From CAYMTN01 sp964393335 (GTDB taxonomy: Bacteria; Chloroflexota; Anaerolineae; Aggregatilineales; Aggregatilineaceae), in NCBI GenBank assembly GCA_964393335.1, contig CAYMTN010000025.1:1-36605 (forward strand): a DNA stretch of 36,605 nucleotides, written 5' to 3'. Of the stretch, positions 17,231 to 25,916 are shown piece after piece (position 1 is the first letter of the stretch; each line of letters begins with the position of its first letter). The position numbers and the translations under genes were made by a program. The notes beneath the pieces were generated by a model that was not told where the DNA came from, did not search any database, and saw only the letters and a list, made by a program, of their open reading frames with translations.

Positions 17231-17674
17231 ATGCACAGTCACCCCATTCAGATTCTGCTGGTAGAAGATAACCCGGGCGACGTCCGTCTGACGATTGAAG
17301 CCCTGCATGAAGCGAAGGTCCTCAACGAGCTGTACGTAGTTGAAGATGGCGTTGAGGCCATGCGATTTTTACGCAAGGAGGGCACGTACGCCGATTCGCC
17401 GCTTCCCGATCTCATTTTGCTGGATCTGAACCTGCCACGCAAGGATGGCCGTGAAGTGTTGGCCGAGATCAAAGAGGATGACAGGCTCAGGCACATCCCG
17501 GTCGTGATCCTGACGACTTCCGAGGCCGAACAGGACATCATTGCCACGTATAACTTGCACGCGAACTGTTATGTCTCGAAGCCGGTCGACCTGGATCAAT
17601 TTATCAAAGTAGTGCGCTCGGTCGAAGATTTCTGGCTGTCCATTGTGAAACTGCCACCGAAGAATCATCGCTGA
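17231..17674 (+). CDS. Single-domain response regulator, CheY/Rcp1-like
   Basis: The protein is a lone receiver domain of about 147 aa. The acidic pair is in LLVEDNPGD, the phosphorylated Asp in LILLDLNLP near residue 66, the switch Thr/Ser in ILTTSE and the conserved Lys in VSKPVD. The NPGD and LPRKDGREVL signatures mark the Rcp1 type, usually the partner of HisKA kinases with the HDLQEPL motif. AGGAGGT (17213-17219) overlaps the kinase stop; it is eight bases before a TTG at 17228 and eleven before the ATG at 17231, so either codon may be used. With no output domain, it probably acts by protein contact or phosphorelay. Confidence 0.92.
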   Translation: MHSHPIQILLVEDNPGDVRLTIEALHEAKVLNELYVVEDGVEAMRFLRKEGTYADSPLPDLILLDLNLPRKDGREVLAEIKEDDRLRHIPVVILTTSEAEQDIIATYNLHANCYVSKPVDLDQFIKVVRSVEDFWLSIVKLPPKNHR

Positions 17675-17676
17675 TT

Positions 17677-18123
17677 ATGGATAAAAAACATATGTCAAAA
17701 CAGACTCACATCTTGCTGGTCGAGGATAATCCGGGTGATGTTCGCCTGACGCTTGAAACATTCAAAGAAACGGACATGACCACCATGCTGCATGTGGTGG
17801 GCGATGGGGTGGAAGCTTTGGCGTTTTTGTATCGAAGTGGGGATTATGCTGATGTGGCACGGCCTGACTTGATTCTCCTGGACCTTAACCTGCCACGCAA
17901 GGATGGACGCGAGGTATTGGCCGAGATCAAGCAGGACGCCATCTTACGACGGATTCCGGTCGTCGTGTTGACCACATCCCAGGCGGAACAGGATATTCTC
18001 GCCGCCTACGATCTGCACGCAAATTGTTATATCACGAAACCGATGGATTTAGATTCGTTTGCCGATGTCGCACGCTCCATCCAGGATTTCTGGCTGGCCA
18101 CGGCGATACTGCCTAGCTATTGA
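17677..18123 (+). CDS. Second single-domain response regulator, CheY/Rcp1-like (tandem paralogue)
   Basis: This 148-residue receiver begins two bases after the previous stop and is a paralogue of it. The block LDLNLPRKDGREVLAEIK is identical and nearly identical in DNA, pointing to a local duplication. The acidic pair (VEDNPGD), phospho-Asp (LILLDLNL), switch Thr (VLTTSQ) and Lys (ITKPMD) are all kept, so both copies should be active. An internal ATG at 17692 is an alternative start, as neither has an obvious ribosome binding site. Two receivers after one kinase would allow branching or a phosphate sink. Confidence 0.9.
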   Translation: MDKKHMSKQTHILLVEDNPGDVRLTLETFKETDMTTMLHVVGDGVEALAFLYRSGDYADVARPDLILLDLNLPRKDGREVLAEIKQDAILRRIPVVVLTTSQAEQDILAAYDLHANCYITKPMDLDSFADVARSIQDFWLATAILPSY

Positions 18124-18163
18124 CGATTGTGCACTCGGCCACGATCACGTACAGCAGAAACAG

Positions 18164-21100
18164 ATGGCCAGCATGATGTCACCTACGGAAAGATACTTCA
18201 GGATTCTGCTGGTAGAAGACAACCCCGGCGACGCCCGGTTGATCCGTGAAATGCTGCGGGATGCACAGCATTTTGAATTCGCGCTGACGCTTGCCAGCCG
18301 GCTTTCAGAGGCGCGTGATCACCTGGCTGCTGCGCCGTTTGACATCGTGCTGCTTGATCTCGTGCTGCCTGATAGCCAGGGGCTGCAAACCCTGTCCGCC
18401 ATCCAGCGGCATGCCCCCGACGCTACGGCCATCGTTGTGTTAACCGGACTCACCGACGATACGACCGGGCTTGAAGCCGTCCGCCAGGGCGCGCAGGATT
18501 ACCTGATCAAAGGCCAGACGGATGAGCATTTGCTGGTACGGGCCATCACCTACGCTGTCGAGCGCACACAGCTTGAAGACGACCTGCGAACCAGCGAAAG
18601 TAAATTTCGCAGCGTCGTCGAACAATCGCAGGATGGCATTTTGCTGTTGGATAACGATGGCCGGATCGTGGAGTGGAATCGGAGCCAGGAACAGATCACT
18701 GGTTTGGTCCGCGACGAGGTGTCAGGCCAGTTCGTGTGGGATATCTATTTCCGCTTGCTGCCGCCGGAGGACATCGCGGAAGATACCTACCAGCGGCTGA
18801 AAGCGTTGGTGCTCGGCGTCCTGCATACAGGGGAAATCACCGCCGAGAACCGGCTCTCAGAAATCACGATCATGCGTCCTGATGGGCAGCGGCGGGTCGT
18901 ACAGATATCGTTGTTTCCGGTCACCACCGAAGACAAGCAGGTGTTCGGAGTCATCCTGCGCGATATCACCGTCAACAAACAGGCCGAGCAAGCACTCCAG
19001 GACTCCCACCGATTCTTACAGGCCACGCTGGATTCGCTGTCGGCCCACATTGCAATCCTGGACCACACCGGAACGATCATCGCCGTCAACCGGGCGTGGC
19101 GGCGGTTTGCCGATCAAAATGGCTTGCGGGACCCATCTTACGCCGTCGGCACGAACTTTCTGACGCTGTGCGAAGCGGTCATTGGTCCAGAAGCTGCCGA
19201 TGCCCAGGCCGTTGCCAGCGGCATCCGGCACGTGCTGCACGGGCATCGTGAAGATTTCCATTACGAGTACCCGTGCCACAGTCCAGATGGAGAGCAGCGG
19301 TGGTTCAGCTTGCGCCTGAATCACTTTCAGATCGATCAGACTGACCACGTCGTCACCGCTCATTATGACATCACCGAGCGGGTCCAGGCCGAAATCGCCG
19401 AGCGCGAACAGCGCCAGCTTGCCGAAGCGCTGCGCGATACGGCAGCCAGCCTGACCAGCACGCTCAACTTAACCAGTGTTTTGAATAACATCCTCGACAA
19501 TGTCGACCGGGTGGTCCCGCACGACGCGTCCACGATCCTGTTGAGTGACGGTGACGAGGCGTATGTCGCGCACAGCCAGGGTCACACGGCTGAGTTTCAG
19601 AAGGTCAGCCGGGATATTCGTTATCGGGTGTCTGAAACGTTCAACCTGCACCAGATGCTGCGTACCAAGACCCCGGTTGTTGTTGCCGATACATCCATCG
19701 ATCCCCACTGGGTCCGGACACCTGATATCGCGTGGATTCAATCCAGTGTGGCAGCTCCGATCATGCATCACGGCCAGGTGATCGGTTTCTTGACGCTGGA
19801 CAGCCACACACGAGGTTTTTTCACCCACCGCCATGCCGAGCAGTTGTTATCCTTCGCCAACCAGGCCGCTGTTGCGATTGAGAACGCCAGGCTGTACGAA
19901 CAGGTTCAGCAGCACAGCGCACACCTTGAACAGCGCGTGGCCGAACGGACCGCTGACCTGACAGTCCGCAACGCGGTTGCCGAAACGTTGAGCAGTTCGT
20001 TGACCATATTGGATATCTTGCCTGCGGTCCTGCAAACCATCGCTGAGCAGTTGAACGTCATGGGCGGAGCGATCCATTTTGAAGAAGGTGAGCCGCCGGT
20101 ATTACAGCTTGCTGCCCGCTACAACCTGCCGCAAGAGGCGTTGGTGCTGCTAACCACCCCGGTGTTATCAGGCAGCAGCCCGGATTTGCTCACGATCCAC
20201 GACCAGACCTTGCTGCCCCCCGCGATACGCGAGGCCGGTATTCACGCCATGCTGCGCGTGCCAGTCATGCGCCAGGGACAGGTCGACGGGTTGATCACGC
20301 TGGTGCACGACCGGCAGCACCAATGGACTGAGTTGGAAATACGTATGGTGTATGCCATCGGGCAGCAAATCGGGGTCGCTCTATCCAATGCCCGGCTGTA
20401 TGCGGCAGCGCTCAACCAGGAAGCGCAGATACGAACGATTCTGAACAGCGTGGCCGATGGCCTGGTCGTGTTTGACTCGCATGTCCAGCTACTGCTGAAT
20501 AACCCGTCAGCGCAAGCGTTATTCAGCTTCTACCCCGCCGAATGGGGCGGAGCGCAGCGCGCCGCCGAACAATTGTGGGGTTGGCTGCAAACGCGGTTTG
20601 ATCCCCAGAACTACGAGTCTCATACGGTGGAGTTTTTCCTGCCATCCACGCCCATCACGGTCATCGAACTGGGCCAGTACGCGCGGTCTTGCCCGGCGCC
20701 GGACTGTGCCGCGCGGGTCAATTTCGGCTCGACGTGGGCATGGTGGTTGTATTTGAACGCCGATGAACCGGCCAGATATATGCGGTGTTCATTATTCCGG
20801 CGGGTACCTAAATGCACGGTTCAGGCCAATATCGCACCCGTTCGCCACGACGATGGGCGGATACTGGGGCATGTCGTCGTGCTGCGTGATGTGACTCATT
20901 ACCGGGAATTGGACCAGTTGAAAGACCGTTTTGTATCAACAGTCACGCACGAATTACGCACGCCTGCCGCCTCGCTGATCCTGGCCATCGAGACGCTCAC
21001 CCAATACTATGACCGATTAACGCCGGAGAAGCGGATCGAGAGAATACGAAAGTTGCAGGAGCAAGGGTACGTTTTGCATGATCTTATCAACGACATCCTC

Positions 21101-21454
21101 GATCTGTCGCGGTTTGATGCGCACCTCTCGCTACCCGAAAAACAAACGTTTGACCTGGCCGAACAATGCCGCGTTGTCCTGCAATCGTTTGAGGAGATTT
21201 CACAGAAAAAACGCCTGAAAATCGGGGCGCTGGGGCTGGATATCCCCACGCCGATCGTTGCCGATCCAGATCAGATCGCACGGGTGGTGCGCAACCTGAT
21301 CGGAAACGCCGTCAAATATACGTCCGAAGAAGGGCATATTTTCGTACAGGTCACGCGAATGAATTCGGACGTGCAAGTGTCCGTTCGAGATACAGGGATC
21401 GGTATCCCCGCCGAGGACCAGGCTCACATTTTTGAGCGTTTCTATCGCATTTGA
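18164..21454 (+). CDS. REC-PAS-GAF histidine kinase, frame-shifted and truncated within the ATPase domain
   Basis: The product (1096 aa from ATG 18164) starts with a receiver domain (VEDNPGD, phospho-Asp in IVLLDLVLP near residue 65). Two PAS domains (about 135-275 and 280-415), two GAF domains (about 430-580 and 610-770) and a further PAS-like stretch follow. HisKA comes next with His929 in THELRTPAAS, then the HATPase N-box NLIGNAVKY and G1 DTGIGIP. It ends abruptly in HIFERFYRI because a perfect 19-bp tandem duplication shifts the frame. The missing end, with the G2 box GTGLGLAI, is intact in another frame up to 21617. Removing one repeat copy would restore a normal ~1150-residue kinase. 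Without G2 the ATP lid is absent and activity is doubtful. The start is uncertain (ATG 18164, 18173 or 18176); all avoid overlap with the upstream regulator. Confidence 0.85.
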   Translation: MASMMSPTERYFRILLVEDNPGDARLIREMLRDAQHFEFALTLASRLSEARDHLAAAPFDIVLLDLVLPDSQGLQTLSAIQRHAPDATAIVVLTGLTDDTTGLEAVRQGAQDYLIKGQTDEHLLVRAITYAVERTQLEDDLRTSESKFRSVVEQSQDGILLLDNDGRIVEWNRSQEQITGLVRDEVSGQFVWDIYFRLLPPEDIAEDTYQRLKALVLGVLHTGEITAENRLSEITIMRPDGQRRVVQISLFPVTTEDKQVFGVILRDITVNKQAEQALQDSHRFLQATLDSLSAHIAILDHTGTIIAVNRAWRRFADQNGLRDPSYAVGTNFLTLCEAVIGPEAADAQAVASGIRHVLHGHREDFHYEYPCHSPDGEQRWFSLRLNHFQIDQTDHVVTAHYDITERVQAEIAEREQRQLAEALRDTAASLTSTLNLTSVLNNILDNVDRVVPHDASTILLSDGDEAYVAHSQGHTAEFQKVSRDIRYRVSETFNLHQMLRTKTPVVVADTSIDPHWVRTPDIAWIQSSVAAPIMHHGQVIGFLTLDSHTRGFFTHRHAEQLLSFANQAAVAIENARLYEQVQQHSAHLEQRVAERTADLTVRNAVAETLSSSLTILDILPAVLQTIAEQLNVMGGAIHFEEGEPPVLQLAARYNLPQEALVLLTTPVLSGSSPDLLTIHDQTLLPPAIREAGIHAMLRVPVMRQGQVDGLITLVHDRQHQWTELEIRMVYAIGQQIGVALSNARLYAAALNQEAQIRTILNSVADGLVVFDSHVQLLLNNPSAQALFSFYPAEWGGAQRAAEQLWGWLQTRFDPQNYESHTVEFFLPSTPITVIELGQYARSCPAPDCAARVNFGSTWAWWLYLNADEPARYMRCSLFRRVPKCTVQANIAPVRHDDGRILGHVVVLRDVTHYRELDQLKDRFVSTVTHELRTPAASLILAIETLTQYYDRLTPEKRIERIRKLQEQGYVLHDLINDILDLSRFDAHLSLPEKQTFDLAEQCRVVLQSFEEISQKKRLKIGALGLDIPTPIVADPDQIARVVRNLIGNAVKYTSEEGHIFVQVTRMNSDVQVSVRDTGIGIPAEDQAHIFERFYRI

Positions 21455-21468
21455 GCGTTTCTATCGCA
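21431..21468 (+). repeat. Perfect 19-bp tandem duplication causing a frameshift
   Basis: tttgagcgtttctatcgca occurs at 21431-21449 and again directly at 21450-21468. Nineteen is not a multiple of three. The first copy reads FERFYR then Ile-stop; the second copy in its own frame reads FERFYRSKN and continues into the conserved end of the kinase. Confidence 0.95.
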
Positions 21469-21617
21469 GCAAAAACGTCTCTCACACAACATCCGGGACC
21501 GGGTTAGGGTTAGCCATCAGTAAGGAGATCGTCGAACTGCATGGTGGACGGATTGACGTGACCAGCCAACTCAATCGCGGCAGCACCTTCACGATTATTT
21601 TGCCCCAAGGGGAATAA
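21450..21617 (+). pseudogene. Detached C-terminal end of the histidine kinase ATPase domain
   Basis: These 55 codons encode FERFYRSKN, then the G2 box GTGLGLAISKEIV, GGRI and the final strand STFTIILPQGE, the standard end of a HATPase_c domain. They lie in a different frame from the kinase because of the 19-bp duplication. No ribosome binding site or ATG supports separate translation. This is a fragment of the kinase gene, not a gene of its own. Confidence 0.9.
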
Positions 21618-21675
21618 ACAGGACCATCGCGCTTTGAACGCTGCGCCGGTTTGGATACCGTCGCCCGCGTGCGGA

Positions 21676-22947
21676 TTACTGTGCGCCGATGTACGGGATC
21701 GTCTGAGGCCCTTCTGGCAGCACGCAGATCGTCGCGGCGGGATTTTGCCGCAGCAGGCCGGTCACCAGCGCCCCAATGTCATCACACGGATGCAGCAGCG
21801 CATCTTGAATCTGCGCCGCGCTCAGGTGATGGCTGTAGACGTATACGTCGGCTTTTTGTGCGATGAGAGCCTGCGTCTGCACCTGCCACATGTCCTGCTG
21901 GCGGAAATTGGGGGCCAGAATGGTGGCCAGCAGGTCTGGCAGGGATCGCGCATTATGCAGCAGCCGCCCGTACTCGCCATGATCGGGGATGCCGTCCCAG
22001 CATTCCGCCGCGATGATGATCGCACCGCCCGGCTTGACGATCTGGGATGCGGCGCTCATGCCCTTCACACTTTGGTATAGATTCAGGTCGAGTGGATAGC
22101 CGGAATTGCTCGTCAACACGATATCAAACAGTTCTGCTACCGGGACCATCGCCGTCTCACGAACAAACGCGGAGCCTCGTGCGTGTGCCTGGTCCAAAGC
22201 ACCCGCGAACACGCCCGTGATGGCTTTTTCCCGATTCAGCGTGACATTGACCAAAAAATGCGGCCCGGCCATGTGAGCCGCTTCGCGCACGTCTTCCTGG
22301 ATCGGGTTGCCGTCCAAAACGCCCCAACTGGCGCGCGGATCGTTCATGTTCGCCGGGCTGTGATTGGTCAGGATGGTGTCGAGCGCGGCCAGGCCGGGCA
22401 TAACGGCCTTGCCGCCGCCCGAAAATCCGGCGAAAAAATGCGGTTCGATGAACCCGGTCAGGATGTGTCGGTCGCAGGCCACAAAATCGCGGTGCAGCCG
22501 GATGTGATTGCCGCGCGTCGTGGTGCCAACCGTCACATGCGAGGCGTCGTCGTGGGCGTCGTTTTGCACGATACGAAAGCGATCCCCGATGTCACCGCCG
22601 AGCATCTGCCGCAGCTCCGCCTCGGTATTGGTGCGGTGCGTGCCGGTTGCGACAAACAGCGTGATCTGCTGGTCCGGCACGTGGTCCAGCTCCGCCAGGA
22701 TCGCAGGCAGAAGGATATGGTTCGGGGTGGCGCGCGTGATGTCACTGAACACGATCGCAACGCGTTCTCCGGCCCGCACCCACTCGCGCAGCGGCGGCGC
22801 GTCCAACGGGGCACGCAGGGCTTCCCGCACCGCCGCGAACGCGTCCGGCAGCGCCGCCGTATGACGCGGCTCGACGGTGGTCACGTTAGCACCCTCCGGT
22901 AGGCTAACCGTCAGGCCCGTTTTGCCATAAGCAAGCCAGGTGTCCAT
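21676..22947 (-). CDS. larA: Nickel-dependent lactate racemase family protein (LarA)
   Basis: LarA interconverts L- and D-lactate using a nickel-pincer nucleotide bound to a lysine. The 423-residue protein keeps the key set: Asp69 (FSDITR), His104 (ATGTHR), His170 (IEPHFFAGFSGGGK), the cofactor Lys180 and the nickel ligand His196 (NHSPANM). The spacing is like that of Asp72/His108/His174/Lys184/His200 in the Lactobacillus plantarum enzyme. The larB, larC and larE genes that build the cofactor are absent from the window. Some LarA homologues act on other 2-hydroxyacids, so the substrate is inferred: the upstream operon should yield L-lactate from L-rhamnose. GAGAGG precedes the ATG. It is the last gene of the rhamnose operon, 21 bases after the tandem aldolase. 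Confidence 0.88.
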   Translation of the reverse strand: MDTWLAYGKTGLTVSLPEGANVTTVEPRHTAALPDAFAAVREALRAPLDAPPLREWVRAGERVAIVFSDITRATPNHILLPAILAELDHVPDQQITLFVATGTHRTNTEAELRQMLGGDIGDRFRIVQNDAHDDASHVTVGTTTRGNHIRLHRDFVACDRHILTGFIEPHFFAGFSGGGKAVMPGLAALDTILTNHSPANMNDPRASWGVLDGNPIQEDVREAAHMAGPHFLVNVTLNREKAITGVFAGALDQAHARGSAFVRETAMVPVAELFDIVLTSNSGYPLDLNLYQSVKGMSAASQIVKPGGAIIIAAECWDGIPDHGEYGRLLHNARSLPDLLATILAPNFRQQDMWQVQTQALIAQKADVYVYSHHLSAAQIQDALLHPCDDIGALVTGLLRQNPAATICVLPEGPQTIPYIGAQ

Positions 22948-22968
22948 CTACGCCTCTCACTCCAGCGT

Positions 22969-24255
22969 TTATGGCAGCGCGAACGCCGCCTCTAAAGCAC
23001 GGATTTCGTTGTCGCCAATCGGGATCAGGTGCCCGATAGCGCCAGTTTCGATCAGGGATCGCGCGCTGAACTCCGCGACTTCCAGGCGGTCAAACGACTG
23101 CATGATGGTGCTGCCAACCGTCAGAATACAATCGTTTTGAATCAACACCACCGGCACGCGCTCGGACACCACTGAAGCGATACGCTCCGGCTCAAGATAT
23201 TGCGTGCCATACGGAATCACCGGGATATCGCGCAGCATAATGTAACTCTCCGGGATCGTCTTGGTGTCGAACGGCATAGCGCTGATCGCAAACGCCGTTG
23301 CATGTGGAGACTGCGCCGTCATCACCGAGTGGATGTGCGGATGGCGCTGGTAGATCGCGCGGTGCAGGCGGATCGACCGGCTGGGAATCTTGCCTTGTTC
23401 GCGCTGGCCGCTGCGGATCAATACAATGTCTTCGATATCCAGCCCGCGCCGGTCCAGGCCCGTTGGCGTGATCAAAAAGCTGTCCTCATCGACCCGCGCC
23501 GATACGACTCCCTCGGTGCTGATCATCAACTGGCGGTCATACGCGCGGTGAACGATCTCAACCAGCAGTTTACGCAGGCTGCGTTCGTGGCTGGAATGCG
23601 ACTCCGGCACAAACTCCGGCAGCAAGTTAAACGCCTGGTCGAACGGTGCAAGCTGCTCGTCCGTCAGCACGCTGACCGGCCCCATACCCTTCGCTTTTAG
23701 CAGGGTCCGCGCGCAAAAATCGAGCGTTTCCAGGCGTTGGAAGGCTTCCAGCAGGTTGGTGCCGCCCGTCGCAATGCCGTGATTTTCCAACAGGACGACG
23801 TTGTAGCCCTCGGCAAACGTCGCGGCGATATTCGCGCCTAACTGCTGGCTGCCCGGCAGCGCATAGGGCGCGTATCCGACCCGGCCACAGATGCGCTGTG
23901 CCTGCGGGATGATGTGTGTATTGGGCACCTGCCGCGCGATGCTGAACGAAACCAACGCCGGGGGATGCGCGTGAACAATCGCCTTGAGGTCGGGCCGCTG
24001 CGCGTAAATCGCGTGGTGAAAGGGGTGCTCGGATGACGGTTTGTGCGGTCCCACTACACGCCCGTCGGCACACATGCGGATGATGTCCTGGGGCGTCAGG
24101 TTGCCTTTATCGACGGCGGCAGGCGTGATCCAGAGATCGCCGTTATCGTCCTTGATCGACAGATTCCCGCCGGACAGCGTGGTCATGCCCGTGTTGTAGA
24201 TGCGGTTCATGATGTTCACAAGCTGTTCGCGTGGGTCAAGCAGATGAAATTGCAT
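22969..24255 (-). CDS. Tandem class II aldolase/adducin-domain protein; second domain lacks metal ligands
   Basis: The 428-residue protein is a fusion of two class II aldolase domains (about 1-210 and 220-428). The first keeps the zinc site of the FucA/RhaD family: Glu76 (SSEHPFH), His95 and His97 (VHAHPPA) and His159 (ENHGIA). In the second the matching positions are Ser, Thr313, Gln315 and Asp375 (QNDCIL), so it cannot hold the metal and is probably structural or regulatory. Situated between rhaA and larA, it is a candidate for L-rhamnulose-1-phosphate aldolase, which yields DHAP and L-lactaldehyde. A second aldolase in the same operon competes for this role. The ATG at 24255 has no clear ribosome binding site; AAGGAGGG lies farther upstream. 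Confidence 0.85.
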   Translation of the reverse strand: MQFHLLDPREQLVNIMNRIYNTGMTTLSGGNLSIKDDNGDLWITPAAVDKGNLTPQDIIRMCADGRVVGPHKPSSEHPFHHAIYAQRPDLKAIVHAHPPALVSFSIARQVPNTHIIPQAQRICGRVGYAPYALPGSQQLGANIAATFAEGYNVVLLENHGIATGGTNLLEAFQRLETLDFCARTLLKAKGMGPVSVLTDEQLAPFDQAFNLLPEFVPESHSSHERSLRKLLVEIVHRAYDRQLMISTEGVVSARVDEDSFLITPTGLDRRGLDIEDIVLIRSGQREQGKIPSRSIRLHRAIYQRHPHIHSVMTAQSPHATAFAISAMPFDTKTIPESYIMLRDIPVIPYGTQYLEPERIASVVSERVPVVLIQNDCILTVGSTIMQSFDRLEVAEFSARSLIETGAIGHLIPIGDNEIRALEAAFALP

Positions 24256-24313
24256 CAGGTATCATGACACGCGGCGGCGTGCCCTCCTTGCATCATGGTT
24301 CTAGCGCGATGCA

Positions 24314-25588
24314 TCACCGGCTGGCAAGCACGCGCGTCTCGTAGCCTGTGATCGTGTCCATAAATGCCAGGCCAACGGGTACGTCTTGCTGCATGCAGTA
24401 ATAATCCCACACCGCGCCGAACGGCAGCCCCTTGAGTTCTTCCAGCAGCGCGAGCCGTTTCGTATAATTGCCCGCCACTTCGAGTTGGCGCATCTGTTCC
24501 AGCGGCTCTAAAAACGCCAGCAGCAGCGCGCGCAGCGCGTTGCGAGTGCCAATCACCCAGGCGGCGATACGATTGATGCTCGCGTCAAAGAAATCCAGGC
24601 CGATATGCACGCGCGAGACAAAATCGCCCCGTACGATCTCCTGCATGATCGCCTGTAAGTCATCGTTGAGCGTCACGACATGGTCGCTGTCCCACCGGAC
24701 GCCCCGGCTGACGTGCAGCAGCAGTTCGTCCACGACCATCAAAACCGGTGATATTTTGTCAGCGATCGTTTCGGTGGGGTGAAAGTGCCCGCTGTCCAGG
24801 CACAACAGTGTGCCGTGCGTGATCGCGTAGCCGAGGTAAAACTCGTGCGAACCGACGACGTAACTTTCCGATCCCAGCCCAAACAACTTGGCCTCAACCG
24901 CATCGAGATTGTAGCGTGGCGAGATCGGCTCGGCCAGGATCGCATCCAACGATTCTTGCAGCAGCAGGCGCGGCGTTTTACGATCGACCGGCGTATCTTT
25001 ATACCCATCGGGAATCCAGATATTAGTCACGCAGGGCGTGCCCAGTTCCTTCCCGAAGAACGCGCCGATCCTGCGCGACGCGATGCAGTGTTCAATCCAG
25101 AACTGGCGAATGCCTGGATCGTAACTGCTCAGCGTGAACCCGCTGTCGGCCAGGGGATGCGAAAAACAGGTCGGGTTGAAGTCGATGCCGTGACGGTTCG
25201 TTTTGGCCCAATCGACCCACGCCGAAAAATGTTCCGGCTGAAGGGCGTTGCGCTCGACCTTCTGGCCGTGCGTTTCAGCGTAACTGGCGTGCAAATTTAG
25301 ACGATGCGTGCCGGGAATCAGGCTGTAGGCCAGGTCCAGATCGCTCCGCAGTTCGCCGGCGTTACGCGCCTTGCCGGGGTAATTGCCGGTCGCTGCGATG
25401 CCGCCCCCCAACGCTTCCCCGGATGCCTCAAAGCCCGCTACGTCGTCGCCTTGCCAGCAGTGCAGGCTGATCGGCACCTGGGCCAGGTTTTGCAGCGCCT
25501 GGCCGGTATCGACGCCTAGCTGCGCGTAGCGCTCCTGCGCCGCCTGGTACGTGGCAGTGATCTGTTCATTTGTCGGGCTGGTCCCCAT
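24314..25588 (-). CDS. rhaA: L-rhamnose isomerase
   Basis: RhaA converts L-rhamnose to L-rhamnulose with Mn2+ in the cytoplasm. The 424 residues are close to the 419 of the E. coli enzyme and the sequence is typical throughout: LHCWQGDDV near residue 43, GGGIAATGNYPG near 61, FNPTCFSHP, and the metal-site stretches GSHEFYLGYA, CLDSGHFHPTE, RWDSDHVV and HIGLDFFDASINR carrying the Glu, Asp and His ligands. AAGGAG lies 11 bases before the ATG. It follows the MoaD-like gene by 23 bases in the rhamnose operon. Confidence 0.96.
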   Translation of the reverse strand: MGTSPTNEQITATYQAAQERYAQLGVDTGQALQNLAQVPISLHCWQGDDVAGFEASGEALGGGIAATGNYPGKARNAGELRSDLDLAYSLIPGTHRLNLHASYAETHGQKVERNALQPEHFSAWVDWAKTNRHGIDFNPTCFSHPLADSGFTLSSYDPGIRQFWIEHCIASRRIGAFFGKELGTPCVTNIWIPDGYKDTPVDRKTPRLLLQESLDAILAEPISPRYNLDAVEAKLFGLGSESYVVGSHEFYLGYAITHGTLLCLDSGHFHPTETIADKISPVLMVVDELLLHVSRGVRWDSDHVVTLNDDLQAIMQEIVRGDFVSRVHIGLDFFDASINRIAAWVIGTRNALRALLLAFLEPLEQMRQLEVAGNYTKRLALLEELKGLPFGAVWDYYCMQQDVPVGLAFMDTITGYETRVLASR

Positions 25589-25611
25589 CGTGACGACTCC
25601 TTGACGTGCCG

Positions 25612-25902
25612 CTATCCGCCCGAAACCGGCGGAATCAAAAATATGTCCCTGGCAAAATCAACCGGCGACTTGAGACCCTGCAAAAAATCAATGTGCCGCC
25701 CATCGATCAGCAGTTGAATCCCGGCTTTTAGGTTTCCGTCCGGTTCCAGGATATGATCGCCCAACGCCGGATACGCCCGCCGCAGTGCCTGAAGCAGGTC
25801 GGCTGCCGTCGCGCCAGCGGGCACGTCAACGACGGCTTCTTTGGATCCGGCGACCTGGCGCAGATTGGCCGAAAGTCTGATCGTTTTGGTGATGGTGGTC
25901 AT
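25612..25902 (-). CDS. MoaD/ThiS-like ubiquitin-fold sulfur carrier
   Basis: The small 96-residue protein has the beta-grasp pattern of MoaD: VRLSANLRQVAG-type start (here TIRLSANLRQ), VDVPAGATAADLLQAL in the helix region, QLLIDGRHIDFL, and a C-terminal Gly-Gly (PPVSGG) that would be adenylated and thiocarboxylated. MoaD proteins pass sulfur to the pterin cofactor. Encoded two genes from a tungsten AOR, it probably serves the tungstopterin of that enzyme, an arrangement known near archaeal and bacterial AOR genes. GGGGAG precedes the ATG and the gene fits tightly (14 bases) after the class II aldolase. It is longer at the C-terminal region than E. coli MoaD (81 aa). Confidence 0.88.
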   Translation of the reverse strand: MTTITKTIRLSANLRQVAGSKEAVVDVPAGATAADLLQALRRAYPALGDHILEPDGNLKAGIQLLIDGRHIDFLQGLKSPVDFARDIFLIPPVSGG

Positions 25903-25916
25903 CCGGCTCTCCCCGC

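Noticed and set aside
21432..21617. Separate small gene starting at a TTG and encoding an ATPase-domain end
   Set aside because: Its first residues come from the duplicated 19-bp repeat and it has no ribosome binding site. It is the severed end of the kinase gene.
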